This document shows positions 42,479 to 53,600 of a stretch of DNA of 64,000 nucleotides, one piece after another. Source of the DNA: CAWARU01 sp963805795 (GTDB lineage: Bacteria > Pseudomonadota > Gammaproteobacteria > UBA6186 > Azoamicaceae); contig CAWDVG010000001.1 in assembly GCA_963805795.1 (NCBI GenBank), positions 1,488,001-1,552,000 of the forward strand, written 5' to 3'. The notes beneath the pieces are model-generated. The model ran no database searches. It was given only the letters and a program-made list of their open reading frames with translations, and was not told the origin of the DNA. Numbering within the stretch: the first letter of the stretch is position 1; each line of letters opens with the position of its first letter. A program made the translations under genes and the position numbers.

Positions 42479-43900
42479 CTATTGTGCTTGATGACGTTTT
42501 TTTGAAGATAAAATATGCATAGACTCACGATATTTGCTAATCGTGCGTCGTGATAATGGCATATTTTTGCTTAATAAAATTTCTCGAATTTGTTCATCAC
42601 TGAAAGGGTTTAACCGGCATTCTTCTTGAATTATTTTTTTTATCACTGCCCGAACAGCTGTCGTTGCATGGGTATCGCCTTTTTCTGTTTGAATTTGAGC
42701 TGAAAAAAAATGTTTTAACTCAAAAGTACCTCGATGGGTTTCTAGATATTTATGGGTCGTGACTCTAGAAATGGTAGATTCATGTAAATGAGTTATTTTT
42801 GCTACCGTTTGTAGACTAAGACCTTGCATAAATTCTTCTCCTTTTTCTAAAAACGCATTTTGCTGTTGTACAATACAATTTGCTACTTTCAGTAGTGTCG
42901 AATAACGACTTTTTAAACCTTTAAGAAACCATTGGGCTTCTTTTAAATGTCGTCGCAAATATAACATCTTAGGTTGTGTATCTACATTTAATAAAATACT
43001 ATAATCAGAATTAATACGTATCTTTGGCATAACGTCCATATTTAGTTCGACAACAAAACTTCCGTTTTTCTTCCTGAGAATGAGATCGGGGATAATACAT
43101 TCTGATCTTTTTATTACATTAAGTCTTTGACCTGGTCTTGGATCAAGTTTTGTGATTAGGCGAATTACACTCTTTAGATGTGTTTGTGGTAACTTTAATT
43201 CCGAACTGAGGGCTTTATAATTTTTAGCCCCTAAAAGTGGCAAAAAATCCTGAACCAATTTTTTGGCCTCAAATAGCCCAGGTGTTTTTGGTGATAAATT
43301 ATTTAATTGTATGCCTAAACATTCGCGTAAATCTCTTGCAGCCACACCTAAGGGTTCAAATTGCTGAATCTTGAAAAGGACTGCTTCAATGTCTGCCATA
43401 GCAAACTCTCTTGATTCCTGTGCTTTTAGTGTATCGCACATTTCTTCTAATGAGCAACATAAATATCCATCGTCTGAAATAGCATCTATAAGAATATTGG
43501 CGATAAGTCGTTCCTGCATTGAAAACGATCCAAAATTAATTTGCCAGAGCAAATGTTGTTTCAGGGTATCTTCTTCAGATTTTCGTTCGTATTCATATTC
43601 TGGACCTGCATAATTCTGTAGGGGGGCAGTAAAGTTTACAATATCATTTTGTATAAAATGATCATTTTGTGTGAAGTCAGCACTTTGTGTGAAATCAGCA
43701 TTTTGCATGATGTGATCATTTTGTGCGATGTGGTTCAAGTCATCTGTATTATCGTATTCCAACAACGGGTTTGACTCAAGCACAGCCCGAACCTCAAGAT
43801 CCAATTCTTGAGATGATAATTGCAATAACCGAATGGCCTGCTGCAATTCTGGTGTTAGCTTAAGTTTTTGCTGCTGTTTTAAATTGAGCGTTTGTTTCAT
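42479..43900 (-). CDS. rpoN: RNA polymerase sigma-54 factor (RpoN)
   Basis: Sigma-54 directs transcription from -24/-12 promoters with enhancer-binding ATPases. Region I is clear (LKQQQKLKLTPELQQAIRLL ... LESNPLLE), followed by an acidic linker with a short tandem repeat (NADFTQSADFTQNDHF), the core-binding domain and the DNA-binding domain. The RpoN box reads SRRTISKYRE rather than the usual ARRTVAKYRE, a conservative divergence. The 473-residue length is normal. The linker repeat is also visible at DNA level (about 43640-43735). Confidence 0.95.
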   Translation of the reverse strand: MKQTLNLKQQQKLKLTPELQQAIRLLQLSSQELDLEVRAVLESNPLLEYDNTDDLNHIAQNDHIMQNADFTQSADFTQNDHFIQNDIVNFTAPLQNYAGPEYEYERKSEEDTLKQHLLWQINFGSFSMQERLIANILIDAISDDGYLCCSLEEMCDTLKAQESREFAMADIEAVLFKIQQFEPLGVAARDLRECLGIQLNNLSPKTPGLFEAKKLVQDFLPLLGAKNYKALSSELKLPQTHLKSVIRLITKLDPRPGQRLNVIKRSECIIPDLILRKKNGSFVVELNMDVMPKIRINSDYSILLNVDTQPKMLYLRRHLKEAQWFLKGLKSRYSTLLKVANCIVQQQNAFLEKGEEFMQGLSLQTVAKITHLHESTISRVTTHKYLETHRGTFELKHFFSAQIQTEKGDTHATTAVRAVIKKIIQEECRLNPFSDEQIREILLSKNMPLSRRTISKYRESMHILSSKKRHQAQ

Positions 43901-44040
43901 TCATAAATTATAGGGGCATTTGTTATTTTGATCCCCGTGTAGATCCACTTATTATGTATGAATTCGAAATTTAAACAACAAGGAATGTAGTTGTCAAAAT
44001 TTGTTTTCTATCGCATGGGTCCATTTTTTTAAATTAAATT

Positions 44041-45405
44041 TTAACTCCCCGCAATAGTCAATTGTTCTATTAATAAAGAACCAATTTGAATATTGCTGCG
44101 TTTTTCTGTATCAGACCCAATTGCAACCAGTTTTAAAAAAATGTCTTTTAGATTACCTGCAATGGTTATTTCTTCGACTGAATATTGGATTTCACCATTT
44201 TCCACCCAAAAACCGGCTGCACCGCGTGAATAATCTCCAGTCACTAAATTAACCCCATGCCCCATCATTTCGGTTACAATTAAACCTCGATGCATTTTTT
44301 TTATTAATGCTTCTCGATCTATTCCTGAATTTGAAACGCGTAAATTATGTAAACCGCCTGCATTACCTGTGGTTTTCATGCCTAATTTTCTGGCAGAATA
44401 ACTACCCAAAACATAACTCTTTAGAATACCGTCTCGAATAATATCATGCTCTGTGGTTGCAACGCCTTCCTGATCAAAAGGTGCAGATCCTAAAGCTCCA
44501 ATCAGATGTGGCATTTCTTCCATTTGTACGAAAGCAGGAAAAATTTGTTTGCCGAGATGATCTAATAAAAAAGAAGATTTGCGATATAAATGTCCGCCTG
44601 AAATGGCCGCGATAAAATTCCCAATGAGGCCCGGCGCAATGTCAGCTGCAATCATAACCGGGGCTTGCGTTGTTTTTATTTTACGAGCCGCCAAACGACT
44701 TAAGGTGCGTTCTGCTGCAGTTTTTCCAACTTTTGTCCAAGAATCTAGGTGCTTTGGATCTCTAGATACAGTAAAATCGTGATCCCGCTGCATCATGCCA
44801 CCCGACTGGCCGATAACGGTGCAACTCATGGAATGACTGCTGCTTGGATAAGCCGCTAAGAAACCATGACTGTTTCCATACACTTTAAATCGAGCATGTG
44901 TTGATAAAGTTGCACCTTCTGAGTTACAAATACGAGGGTCTAATGTTCTGGCCGCATCTTCACATTCCTTCGTATATTGAATGGCTTGTTCGGGACTTAA
45001 ATCCCAAGGATGATAGAGATCTAAATCGGGGATAACTTTGGCTAAGTTTTCTGGATCTGCAAGCCCTGCACAAGGATCATCCTCACTATACTTGGCGATA
45101 TTACAAGCGGCAGCAACGGCCGTTTGTAAAGCTTCTTGTCGAATGTCGGTGCTGCTGATGGATCCTTTTTTATTTCCGATATAAACCGTTAAACCTAAAC
45201 TTTTATCATGATTAAATTCAATGGTTTCAACAGCGCCTAAGCGCACAGTGGTAGACAAACCCGATTCTATCCCTATGCCTGCTTCTGCTGAGGTCGCTCC
45301 TAATTTTTTTGCTTCTGCTAACACAAACAAAATTGTTTCTTTCAATTCCTTTTCGTTTTGTCTGATATCTTTTTTGTTTCTATTCATGTTATTCAGGTTA
45401 TCCAT
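44041..45405 (-). CDS. pmbA: Metalloprotease subunit PmbA (TldE)
   Basis: PmbA/TldE pairs with TldD to form a heterodimeric protease that trims peptides, including microcin precursors and the CcdA antitoxin in E. coli. The 454-residue protein has GIESGLSTTVRLGAVETIEF, GLTVYIG, DQEGVATTEHDIIRDGIL, TGNAGGLHNLRVS and GHGVNLVTGDYSRGAAGFWV. It lacks the metal-binding HExxxH, as expected. Its ATG overlaps the end of tldD by 8 bp, with GGAGG in the overlap, so the two are translationally coupled. Confidence 0.95.
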   Translation of the reverse strand: MDNLNNMNRNKKDIRQNEKELKETILFVLAEAKKLGATSAEAGIGIESGLSTTVRLGAVETIEFNHDKSLGLTVYIGNKKGSISSTDIRQEALQTAVAAACNIAKYSEDDPCAGLADPENLAKVIPDLDLYHPWDLSPEQAIQYTKECEDAARTLDPRICNSEGATLSTHARFKVYGNSHGFLAAYPSSSHSMSCTVIGQSGGMMQRDHDFTVSRDPKHLDSWTKVGKTAAERTLSRLAARKIKTTQAPVMIAADIAPGLIGNFIAAISGGHLYRKSSFLLDHLGKQIFPAFVQMEEMPHLIGALGSAPFDQEGVATTEHDIIRDGILKSYVLGSYSARKLGMKTTGNAGGLHNLRVSNSGIDREALIKKMHRGLIVTEMMGHGVNLVTGDYSRGAAGFWVENGEIQYSVEEITIAGNLKDIFLKLVAIGSDTEKRSNIQIGSLLIEQLTIAGS

Positions 45406-46855
45406 GTTGCGTTCCTCCTACGGTCATCGCATCTACTTTCAAAGTAGGTTGGCCAACGCCCACAGGTACGCTTTGTCCTTCCTTACCACAAACCCCAACA
45501 CCCTGATCGAGTTGTAAATCATGTCCCACCATCGAAACTTGGGTTAATATATCAGGACCATTTCCAATGAGTGTGGCTCCTTTCACGGGATGTGTTATTT
45601 TTCCTTTTTCAATTAAATAAGCCTCACTGGCATCAAAAACAAATTTTCCAGAGGTAATATCCACCTGCCCTCCCCCAAAATTCACGGCATAAATGCCCCT
45701 ATCCACAGAAGCAATAATTTCATTGGGATCATGCTTTCCTGCCAACATATAGGTATTGGTCATTCTAGGCATTGGGATACTGGCATAAGATTCTCGTCGG
45801 CCATTACCTGTTGAACGAGTGCCCATTAAGCGAGCATTCATTTTATCTTGCATATAGCCTTTTAAAATACCATTCTCTATTAAAACCGTGCACTCTGAGG
45901 GTGTGCCTTCATCATCTATATTCAATGAACCACGACGTCCCAACAAGGTACCATCATCCACCACTGTGCATAAAGGAGAAGCCACGCGTTCGCCAATACG
46001 TCCTGCAAAAGCAGAACTTCCTTTGCGATTAAAATCCCCTTCTAAACCATGTCCAATTGCTTCATGCAGCAATACGCCTGGCCAACCAGGTCCCAACACC
46101 ACTGGCATGGTTCCTGCGGGGGCGGGTATAGCAGATAAATTCACAATGGCCTTGCGTACCGCTTCTTCAGCAAAAGCTAAAGCATATTTATCATCTAAAA
46201 ATAAGCGATAATCAAAACGTCCCCCGCCTCCGCTTGCTGCTTGTTCGCGTCGTCCGTTTTCTTCGACAATTACGGTAACATTTAATCGCACTAAGGGCCG
46301 CACATCGGCACTGAATGTTCCATCACTGGCAACAATCAAAACCACATCATAACTACCCGAAATACTGGTAATAACTTGTTTTACTCTGGGATCTTGTTTT
46401 CTGGCGGCTTGATCTAGTTTTTTCAAAAGCGCTATTTTTTCTGGTTCAGAAATAGAAGTTAATGGGTTATCTGTTGGGTATAATAGTTGGGGCAATTGTT
46501 TTCGAGACCAAACCTGTACCCGATTTTGTCCTCCTTGTAAGGCAATACTTCTTGCTGCATTAGCAGCCTCTTCTAATGCGGGTAATAAAATATCATCTGA
46601 ATAAGCAAAGCCCGTTTTTTCTCCTGAGACAGCTCGCACACCAACACCATAGTCGATGCTATAGCCTCCTTCTTTAATTAAACCATCTTCCAAAACCCAA
46701 GATTCATGGCGACTATTTTGAAAATACAAATCGGCATAATCTACTGCATTTCCCATCACATTACCTAAAATGCGCTGCAAGGTTTGATCAGAAAGCCCTG
46801 CGGGTTCTAGTAAAGTATGCAGAGCAATATCCAAATTATCGGTTTGACTGGTCAT
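45398..46855 (-). CDS. tldD: Metalloprotease TldD
   Basis: TldD is the catalytic subunit of the TldD/TldE zinc protease. The 485-residue product carries the metal motif LLHEAIGHGLEGDF (HExxxH, about residue 265), GVGVRAVSGEKTGFAYSDD near the N-terminus and a C-terminal TLIGNGPDILTQVSMVGHD, GVCGKEGQSVPVGVGQPTL. AGAGG precedes the ATG. It is followed with overlap by pmbA and preceded by a nitrilase-family gene, an arrangement common in gammaproteobacteria. Confidence 0.96.
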   Translation of the reverse strand: MTSQTDNLDIALHTLLEPAGLSDQTLQRILGNVMGNAVDYADLYFQNSRHESWVLEDGLIKEGGYSIDYGVGVRAVSGEKTGFAYSDDILLPALEEAANAARSIALQGGQNRVQVWSRKQLPQLLYPTDNPLTSISEPEKIALLKKLDQAARKQDPRVKQVITSISGSYDVVLIVASDGTFSADVRPLVRLNVTVIVEENGRREQAASGGGGRFDYRLFLDDKYALAFAEEAVRKAIVNLSAIPAPAGTMPVVLGPGWPGVLLHEAIGHGLEGDFNRKGSSAFAGRIGERVASPLCTVVDDGTLLGRRGSLNIDDEGTPSECTVLIENGILKGYMQDKMNARLMGTRSTGNGRRESYASIPMPRMTNTYMLAGKHDPNEIIASVDRGIYAVNFGGGQVDITSGKFVFDASEAYLIEKGKITHPVKGATLIGNGPDILTQVSMVGHDLQLDQGVGVCGKEGQSVPVGVGQPTLKVDAMTVGGTQHG

Positions 46856-46927
46856 ATTTTACCTCTTTGTTCATTACATCTTTTTTCAATATCTCTTGCT
46901 TCCATTCATCTCTTCCATTCATTTTAC

Positions 46928-47791
46928 TCAAAAAATTCTTCTATGCTGCTGAACCGGAAATCGACTGCGAATATCGTATAAATACTCCAAATCAATCTCT
47001 GCATAAATAACACCTTCCCCTTCTGCTTGCATGGCAACAATTTTACCCCAAGGATCTACTATCATGCTATGTCCAAAACTGGCCCGACCATTGGCATGCA
47101 ACCCAAACTGATTAGGAGCAATCACATAGGAAAAATTTTCAATCGCTCTCGCCCGAAGCAATGATTCCCAATGAGCCTCTCCGGTTACCGCAGTAAACGC
47201 AGAAGGCACAAGCAACACTTCCGCTCCTTCGCTCAGTAATTTTCGATATAATTCTGGAAATCGCAAATCATAACAAACTGACAGACCCAATTTTCCGATG
47301 GGGGAGTACAATGAAACAATATCTTGTCCAGAGCAAATTGTTTTGGATTCAAGATATTCCAAAGTTTTATTGTCTGGATAAGCGTGATCAACATCTAGGG
47401 CTAAAGGCCGAATCACAACATCGAATAAATGAATTTTATCATAACGAGCAACCATTTGGCCCTTATTATCCCAAACCAGAGATGCCGCATGTACACGATT
47501 TTCATCAGCACTCGCAACCTTTAAAGGAATGGTCCCCGCCACAATCCAAAGATCCAGCTCATTGGCAAGTAACGAAAAGAAATTTTGAATAGTACCATGA
47601 CCCGGATTTTCTGCAATTAATAATTTATCTGTTTCATCCTTACCTATAAAAGCGACATTTTCGGGTAATACAATTAATGCAACATCGTTGTCAGCACACT
47701 TTCTTATCAATCGTTCAGCCGTATGGAGGTTGTCTTGAACTGAAGCTACTGAACTCATTTGTATTGCTGCAACGCGTTTTTTAGATAACAT
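46928..47791 (-). CDS. Carbon-nitrogen hydrolase (nitrilase superfamily, Nit1-like)
   Basis: The 287-residue protein has the catalytic triad of the superfamily: Glu in VLPENVAFIG, Lys in ARYDKIHLFDV and Cys in LSVCYDLRFPELYR. It resembles the bacterial Nit1/YbeM-type group, members of which hydrolyse deaminated glutathione; that substrate is inferred by family. It lies 72 bp upstream of tldD on the same strand and may be in its operon. Confidence 0.9.
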   Translation of the reverse strand: MLSKKRVAAIQMSSVASVQDNLHTAERLIRKCADNDVALIVLPENVAFIGKDETDKLLIAENPGHGTIQNFFSLLANELDLWIVAGTIPLKVASADENRVHAASLVWDNKGQMVARYDKIHLFDVVIRPLALDVDHAYPDNKTLEYLESKTICSGQDIVSLYSPIGKLGLSVCYDLRFPELYRKLLSEGAEVLLVPSAFTAVTGEAHWESLLRARAIENFSYVIAPNQFGLHANGRASFGHSMIVDPWGKIVAMQAEGEGVIYAEIDLEYLYDIRSRFPVQQHRRIF

Positions 47792-47955
47792 AACGATTAT
47801 ATACCTCTATATATCTTTATACTCTTTATATCCTCTATATATCCTTACATACTTCCACTACTAGGCTACCAGGGTTCTACTAACTTTTTATAGTGCATCT
47901 CCCAAAATTAGCTTAATTTATTGAAAAATCAATCATTTTATGTAAAAATAATAGG

Positions 47956-48162
47956 ATGAAAACAGTTCATTGCCCAAATTGTAAAAAAGAGGTCGTTTGG
48001 TCTAAGGAGTCCATTTATCGTCCTTTTTGTTCTGAACGCTGCCGCCTGATTGATTTGGGGGCTTAGGCAGAGGGTAGCTATGCTATTCCCACCCAAGAGG
48101 TACCAGAAGACAATGCGACGAATGGTAATCCTGCCAAAGATGATCATTCCATTTCCGATTGA
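47956..48162 (+). pseudogene. yacG: DNA gyrase inhibitor YacG, interrupted by an amber codon
   Basis: The frame opens at 47956 as MKTVHCPNCKKEVVWSKES, then YRPFCSERCRLIDLGA, followed by a TAG at 48064-48066 and continuing AEGSYAIP...DDHSISD to a TGA at 48160. Family members read LGAWAEE at this point, so the TAG replaces the conserved Trp codon (TGG to TAG). The four zinc ligands (CPNC, CSERC) lie before the stop, so a 36-residue zinc-finger peptide may still be made. The full frame would be 68 codons, normal for YacG. No ribosome-binding site is obvious. Confidence 0.85.
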
Positions 48163-48274
48163 TTTTTTTTATTAATAAAATATTTTGAACAAAGCTAAGT
48201 ACATAATAATTTAGTGTAGGATCAACAATAGAAAATAACGAGACCTATCACATAACAAATATTAAATTATTGTG

Positions 48275-48595
48275 CTAGTGATGAGCCAATTCTACTTCTG
48301 CTACTTGAGCTAAAGGAAACTGTTCTTGCTTTGACATACACTCAATGCAGAGAGATTCTTCATCACAAAGATAAATGTAACATTCTAGTTCTTCGTCCCA
48401 ATAGGCCAATAATCGCTCAGCATTGCATGCTGGGCAATTTGCAACTATTTCATTTTCTAGTTCTAGTTCATTTTCCAGTTGATGAACTTTGTCCATACTC
48501 CAGGGTTCCTTGTGGTTACGCCTATTACCTTTGCCAATCTTTCTTAAAAAAGTGAAACGAGTGCCTAGATTAACAACTTCGGATTCGACTTTCAA
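48275..48595 (-). CDS. Hypothetical zinc-ribbon-like protein (106 aa)
   Basis: I do not recognise a family. A Glu-rich helix (about 34-50) is followed by ANCPACNAERLL and SLCIECMSK, two CxxC pairs about 30 residues apart that could bind zinc. The frame starts with a TTG at 48595 with AGAG upstream; an ATG at 48496 would leave 73 residues with both CxxC pairs. Confidence 0.5.
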   Translation of the reverse strand: MKVESEVVNLGTRFTFLRKIGKGNRRNHKEPWSMDKVHQLENELELENEIVANCPACNAERLLAYWDEELECYIYLCDEESLCIECMSKQEQFPLAQVAEVELAHH

Positions 48596-48834
48596 ATAGT
48601 CTCTTCGTGATGGACTGCCATTCTAGAATGATATTTTAATTTTGGAAAGAGTTTTAAATTAAAATGTTCAAAATGAAAAAAACATACATGCCTATCCCCT
48701 ATTCGAATATGGTCACTTATATGATATGCACTATTGCATTTTGGGTATTTTTTTGTTAATATGATGACTCAATAATGATGATTCAATATATGAACCTTAA
48801 TCGGGTTATAAATATTGTGATTGGAGAAAAATAG

Positions 48835-50415
48835 ATGAGCCTACAAGTATTTCAAATCGGATTTTATAAACTGCAAAAAATATTTCGCAAGTTCAGATTA
48901 TTTTTTCCGACATCAGCTATTTTTATTTTGATTATCATGCTATTCGGAATTTTATACGCGAATCTGGGCCATGCATCATTATTAACAGCAGCAGCACCAT
49001 TATCAACGACAGCCTTATCCTCTTACGCATCATCTTCCGCTTCACCCATACAAATTTTTCCTTTAGACAACTATGATCAAAATATTGATCATTGGATCAA
49101 TGCTAACGATCCCAATTATCAAAAACCTCTGGTTAATATGGATTATCAAAAAAAGCGCTTAAAAGAATTTTATCAGCATTATTTTTCAAGCGATGCTGAC
49201 GGATTATCTCCCTGGAGTCAACAATATGTTTTAGAGCAATTCAATAGCTGTCCTTCCATTCACACCCGCCAAAAAGAATTATTGAATAAATTTAATAACG
49301 AGAATAAAGAACCTGAACTGATTGGTCACGGGGTTCATTTCCGTCCCTATGATAAAAACTGGATTGAAAAGATTACCGACAACATGGATATTGAACAATT
49401 CAAAGGGCCAATCCTTTACAAGGAAGAAAATAGAGCCATCTTTGTGCAAAATGCCTATGCCAGAGCTTTACCGAGTCAAGAGCCTTATTACTATCATCAT
49501 AGTTTGCCGGGGGAAGGTTATCCTTTCGATGGGCTACAAATGTCTAGTATTTGGGTTGGAACTCCTGCTTATATATTGGGAATGAGTAAAGATAAAAATT
49601 GGAGCCTTGTTCTAACCCCTGATTTTATGGCTTGGGTACAAAGTGAAAACCTTGCAAAGGCAAATAAAGTATTCATTCAACAATGGCAAAGAGCTGCCAA
49701 AAATAGATTGGCCGCTATCACGCAAACGGAAACAGCTATTATCGATGCAGGCAATAAACATCATCAATTTAAAGCCTATGTGGGCTCAATTTTTCCATTG
49801 ATTCAAGATAATAAGCATCAACAATATCAAATATTATTTCCCAGCAAAGATCTAAAAGGCACAGTACAAATCAGAAAAGCAATGGTAAATAAAAATCATG
49901 CAGCCGAAATGCCCTTAGCGGCTACTGCAGAAAATTTCGTAAAATTAATAAAAACTTTACAAAATAGACCCTATGGTTGGGGTGGCCTTTATTTCTTAAA
50001 TGACTGTTCCGCAGAATTAAAAAGCTTATATACACCCTTCGGCTTTTGGCTGGCGCGTCATTCCAGCGAACAAGTCAAAGCAGGGAAACAGGTGGATAAA
50101 AGCAACGCTACTCCAAAAGAAAAAATCGCTTATCTAAAAGAACAGGGTCGCCCCTTTATGACCTTTGTCTATAATACTAAACATGTATTTATTTACTTGG
50201 GCAGTTTTAGTAATCCTAATGCCAAGCATAAAGAACCCGTGCCCTTAACTTACCAAAATCTATGGGGCTTAAAACCACTCGATGATAGCCGCCGGGCAGT
50301 TGTTGGAAAAGCGTTAATATTCCCTTTATTAGAAACTTTTCCAGAAGATAGAAAATTAAATTCACATGCTAATCATAAAGATTTTCAGGTTATTTTTTTA
50401 GATGAATGGCCTTGA
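48835..50415 (+). CDS. SH3/NlpC-P60 family cell-wall peptidase
   Basis: The 526-residue protein starts with a membrane segment or signal anchor (about 25-48, TSAIFILIIMLFGILYANLG). It continues with an N-terminal NlpC/P60 stabilising region, SH3-like domains (about 180-330, with AYILGMSKDKNWSLVLTPDF) and a C-terminal NlpC/P60 fold. The likely catalytic Cys is in GWGGLYFLNDCSAELKSLY (about 392) and the His in TKHVFIYLG (about 452). Such enzymes cut gamma-D-Glu-diaminopimelate bonds in peptidoglycan peptides. GGAG precedes the ATG. Confidence 0.85.
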   Translation: MSLQVFQIGFYKLQKIFRKFRLFFPTSAIFILIIMLFGILYANLGHASLLTAAAPLSTTALSSYASSSASPIQIFPLDNYDQNIDHWINANDPNYQKPLVNMDYQKKRLKEFYQHYFSSDADGLSPWSQQYVLEQFNSCPSIHTRQKELLNKFNNENKEPELIGHGVHFRPYDKNWIEKITDNMDIEQFKGPILYKEENRAIFVQNAYARALPSQEPYYYHHSLPGEGYPFDGLQMSSIWVGTPAYILGMSKDKNWSLVLTPDFMAWVQSENLAKANKVFIQQWQRAAKNRLAAITQTETAIIDAGNKHHQFKAYVGSIFPLIQDNKHQQYQILFPSKDLKGTVQIRKAMVNKNHAAEMPLAATAENFVKLIKTLQNRPYGWGGLYFLNDCSAELKSLYTPFGFWLARHSSEQVKAGKQVDKSNATPKEKIAYLKEQGRPFMTFVYNTKHVFIYLGSFSNPNAKHKEPVPLTYQNLWGLKPLDDSRRAVVGKALIFPLLETFPEDRKLNSHANHKDFQVIFLDEWP

Positions 50416-50610
50416 TTGTGAACAAATTGCTCTTAATAAATAAATTTATTTCGATTGTTCCGCTAAGATGCTCTTCAATTGAAGCGCCAAGCGTGGTCAT
50501 ACCATAATACTGCTATAATAATACTACTATTGTTTTAATTGATTATATGTCTACCCTGTGATATAAAGTATTTTTATAACTTAGTTTAAGATCACGAGGG
50601 CTTACACCTA

Positions 50611-53600
50611 ATGAAATTATTAGTAGTATCTACATCTCATAATAAATCACCGGAACAACGTCGTTTGCAAGCGCATTGGGACGCTATAGATAAGAAAAAC
50701 CAAATAGAAAAAGAACATATACATATAGCAAAAAGGGACCTCTTTAGAGCCGCCAAAGCCGGTAATACAAAACAAATTGAAGAGTTAATTAATCGACGCA
50801 GGATCACAGATTTATCCGTTTTAGACTCAGAAGGATATACACCGATTATGCGGGCGGCTGAAAATGGACATCTTGAAACTGTAAAGTTGTTACGTAATAA
50901 AGGGGCTCAGTTACATATAAAAAATAAAGCAGGCCATGATATATTAACGACTACTGCCCTCAAGAACCAAACTGCCATAGTTGATTTTATATTAGCGAAT
51001 TGTCTGTCTTCTATTCGATGGGGGAATCATTATGAATTAACTTACAATTGTCATATCGGCCGCTACAAGGAAGCCACACCATCGGAAGATAATTCAAATC
51101 TTATATTCACCCTGGTCAAACAGTCTAAAAATAACATGGTGATGCATCTATTAACAACCTGGAAACACCAATTTAGCGTATATGATAAAGATAAGACTGA
51201 TGGCAATACTGTTTTACATATAGCTGTTAAGGACAAAAATCATACATTATTGAGCAATATTTTAGAACACTTAAGGCCCAATCCAAATAAACAAAACAAA
51301 TCTAATCATACTCCCCTTCATATAGCAATCAATCAAGAGGATGTATTATCAAGTTTTTTATTAATTATTGCAGGCGCAGATATCTATATCCGTAACGCAA
51401 ATAATCTTTCTGCTCTAGATCTTGCCAAAAAGCAAACAAATATTATCATTCAATCTTTATGCGAATTAATAGATTTATCAAAATCAAAACAAAACAAAGA
51501 AGCTCAAGAGTTAAGCCCACAAATTCAAAATGTCATTAATCACTTATTCGATAGCGGAGACTACTTCAATAATAAAAGCATGATGGGCTTCATGATAAAT
51601 TTTATACGAAAAACAATGGCTGATAAAAAACAGATTCAAGAATATATAAAAAATTGTGAATTACATTTTGACATGGCGGCTGCAGCTAAGCTTGGTGATA
51701 ATGCAACGATTACTGCCCTGGTGACCCAGGGGGCAAAAGTTAATGGGAAAGACTCAAAAGGTAAAACTGCTATTTTCCATGCTGCTAGAACCAACAAGGT
51801 CGCTACTATTGAACATTTAATTAGTCTTGGTGCAATTGTATCGGAAATGGATAATAATGGTACAAACATTATCCATGAATCCGCATATAATGGCAGCATT
51901 GACACTTTAAGATTCTTATTGAAAAATTGGCAGCAACATCTCAATGTTCATTCTGAAGAAGTAGATGGTTATAATGCCTTGCATTATGCTGCTTTTAATG
52001 GCCAGAAAGTAATGGTTGCTTTTCTACTGAAAGAAACCCAGATAGAAATTAATAAAAAAACAAAACAGGGTCAATCACCTTTATATCTTGCAGCTCGGGC
52101 TAAACATCCAGATACCGTTAGGCTCTTATTACAAGAAGGGGCCATTTTATCATTGGCCAACGCTGAAGGAATCATAGTCAAAGAAGAAACCGCAGACGCT
52201 GCAGCACTCTTGTTTAACCTGGCAACCGGTGACGCAGACAAGAGAACAGAAGAAACATTAGCCATGCTACAAAAGGGGCTAAATGCTCGTTTGGAACAGG
52301 ATGGTAACACGGCCCTTCATCTCTCCATCTTAAATAATAATAAATTCTTAGCACTCTGCTTAGTTCTGCATGGTGCGCGAATGGATATCCCAAATCACCA
52401 AAACAAAACTCCTTTTGAATTAAATACGAGCAGTCGCTACTTTGTAGCCTTGGAATTTATAGCCACTTATGAAACACCATTTGCCAAAGATGAGAATTTT
52501 GTTAGAGAATCACACTTAAAATTGTTAACTATGTTGCAAATTTTATGCAACGACCCAGAGGTAAATACTAACCCTTTGTTAAAGACTAAAACCGATGCAT
52601 TAATAACTGCGGTTGAGGATATTATCCCTACTCTTTTTGCGCATTATAAATTATCTAAAACTACCCAGAACCAAAATAACAAACTATTAAATGAAGCATT
52701 ATTAGAGGCCTCTAAAAATGACGATACCAAAGCGATTACAGAATTATTCTTAAGTGGTGCTAGCATTCATGCAACGGATGCCAATTCATATAGCCCATTG
52801 TTGATAGCAGCTGCAAACGGCCATATCCATTCAATAGAATTGTTGTTAAATTATGGCGCTGGTTTAACTAGCAAAGACCACTTTGGAAATAATATGCTGT
52901 TAGTATCAGCCGCACATAACCAGTTCTTAGTAGTAAACTACTGCTTAACCCAACATAAAGACATCTTTAATCTAACCACCACTAATTTTGCAGGACAAAC
53001 TGTTTTATTGTTGACGGCACAATTTGGTCACGTTGATCTCATCAACAACCTTCTTAAATGTTATGTTCTTGAAAAAATTAATGCGGAAACACAAGCAAAC
53101 TTAATAAATCAAAATGCTTTACTAATTGCTGTCAAAAATAACCAATATAAATTAGTAGTCAGTCTTTTATCTTCAGGTTGGGATATCCATGCAAAAGATG
53201 CTGATGGTAATACCGCATTACATTTGGCGATACAGCTAGGAAATGATTTAATGGCAGCAGCATTCATTATGCGGGGGGCCAATCAATCTTCTTTAAACAA
53301 TCTTCAAGAAACCCCCAGACAGCTGGCAGAAAAACTTAAGCGACAATCTATCTGTTCTTTAATGGATCTCAAAAACTTATCGAAAGACAAACGAAATCAG
53401 GCAGGCCACCTCTCTAAAAAGGCGGTGATTACTTTAACAATCTATCTTTATTCCGGATCGGAATTATTAAAAGAAAAGGTCCTGGCTGAAACAATCTATA
53501 AATTTCTCTGTGAAAATCTGGAGGATTTAGAAGCCAAAAAGAAATTTAACATTATAGAACAGCTGGAAAAATACAAAAATCAAGCAGACCCACAAATTAA

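Noticed and set aside
45888..46211. 107-aa plus-strand ORF inside tldD
   Set aside because: It is antisense to the conserved TldD HExxxH region and has no ribosome-binding site or family resemblance.
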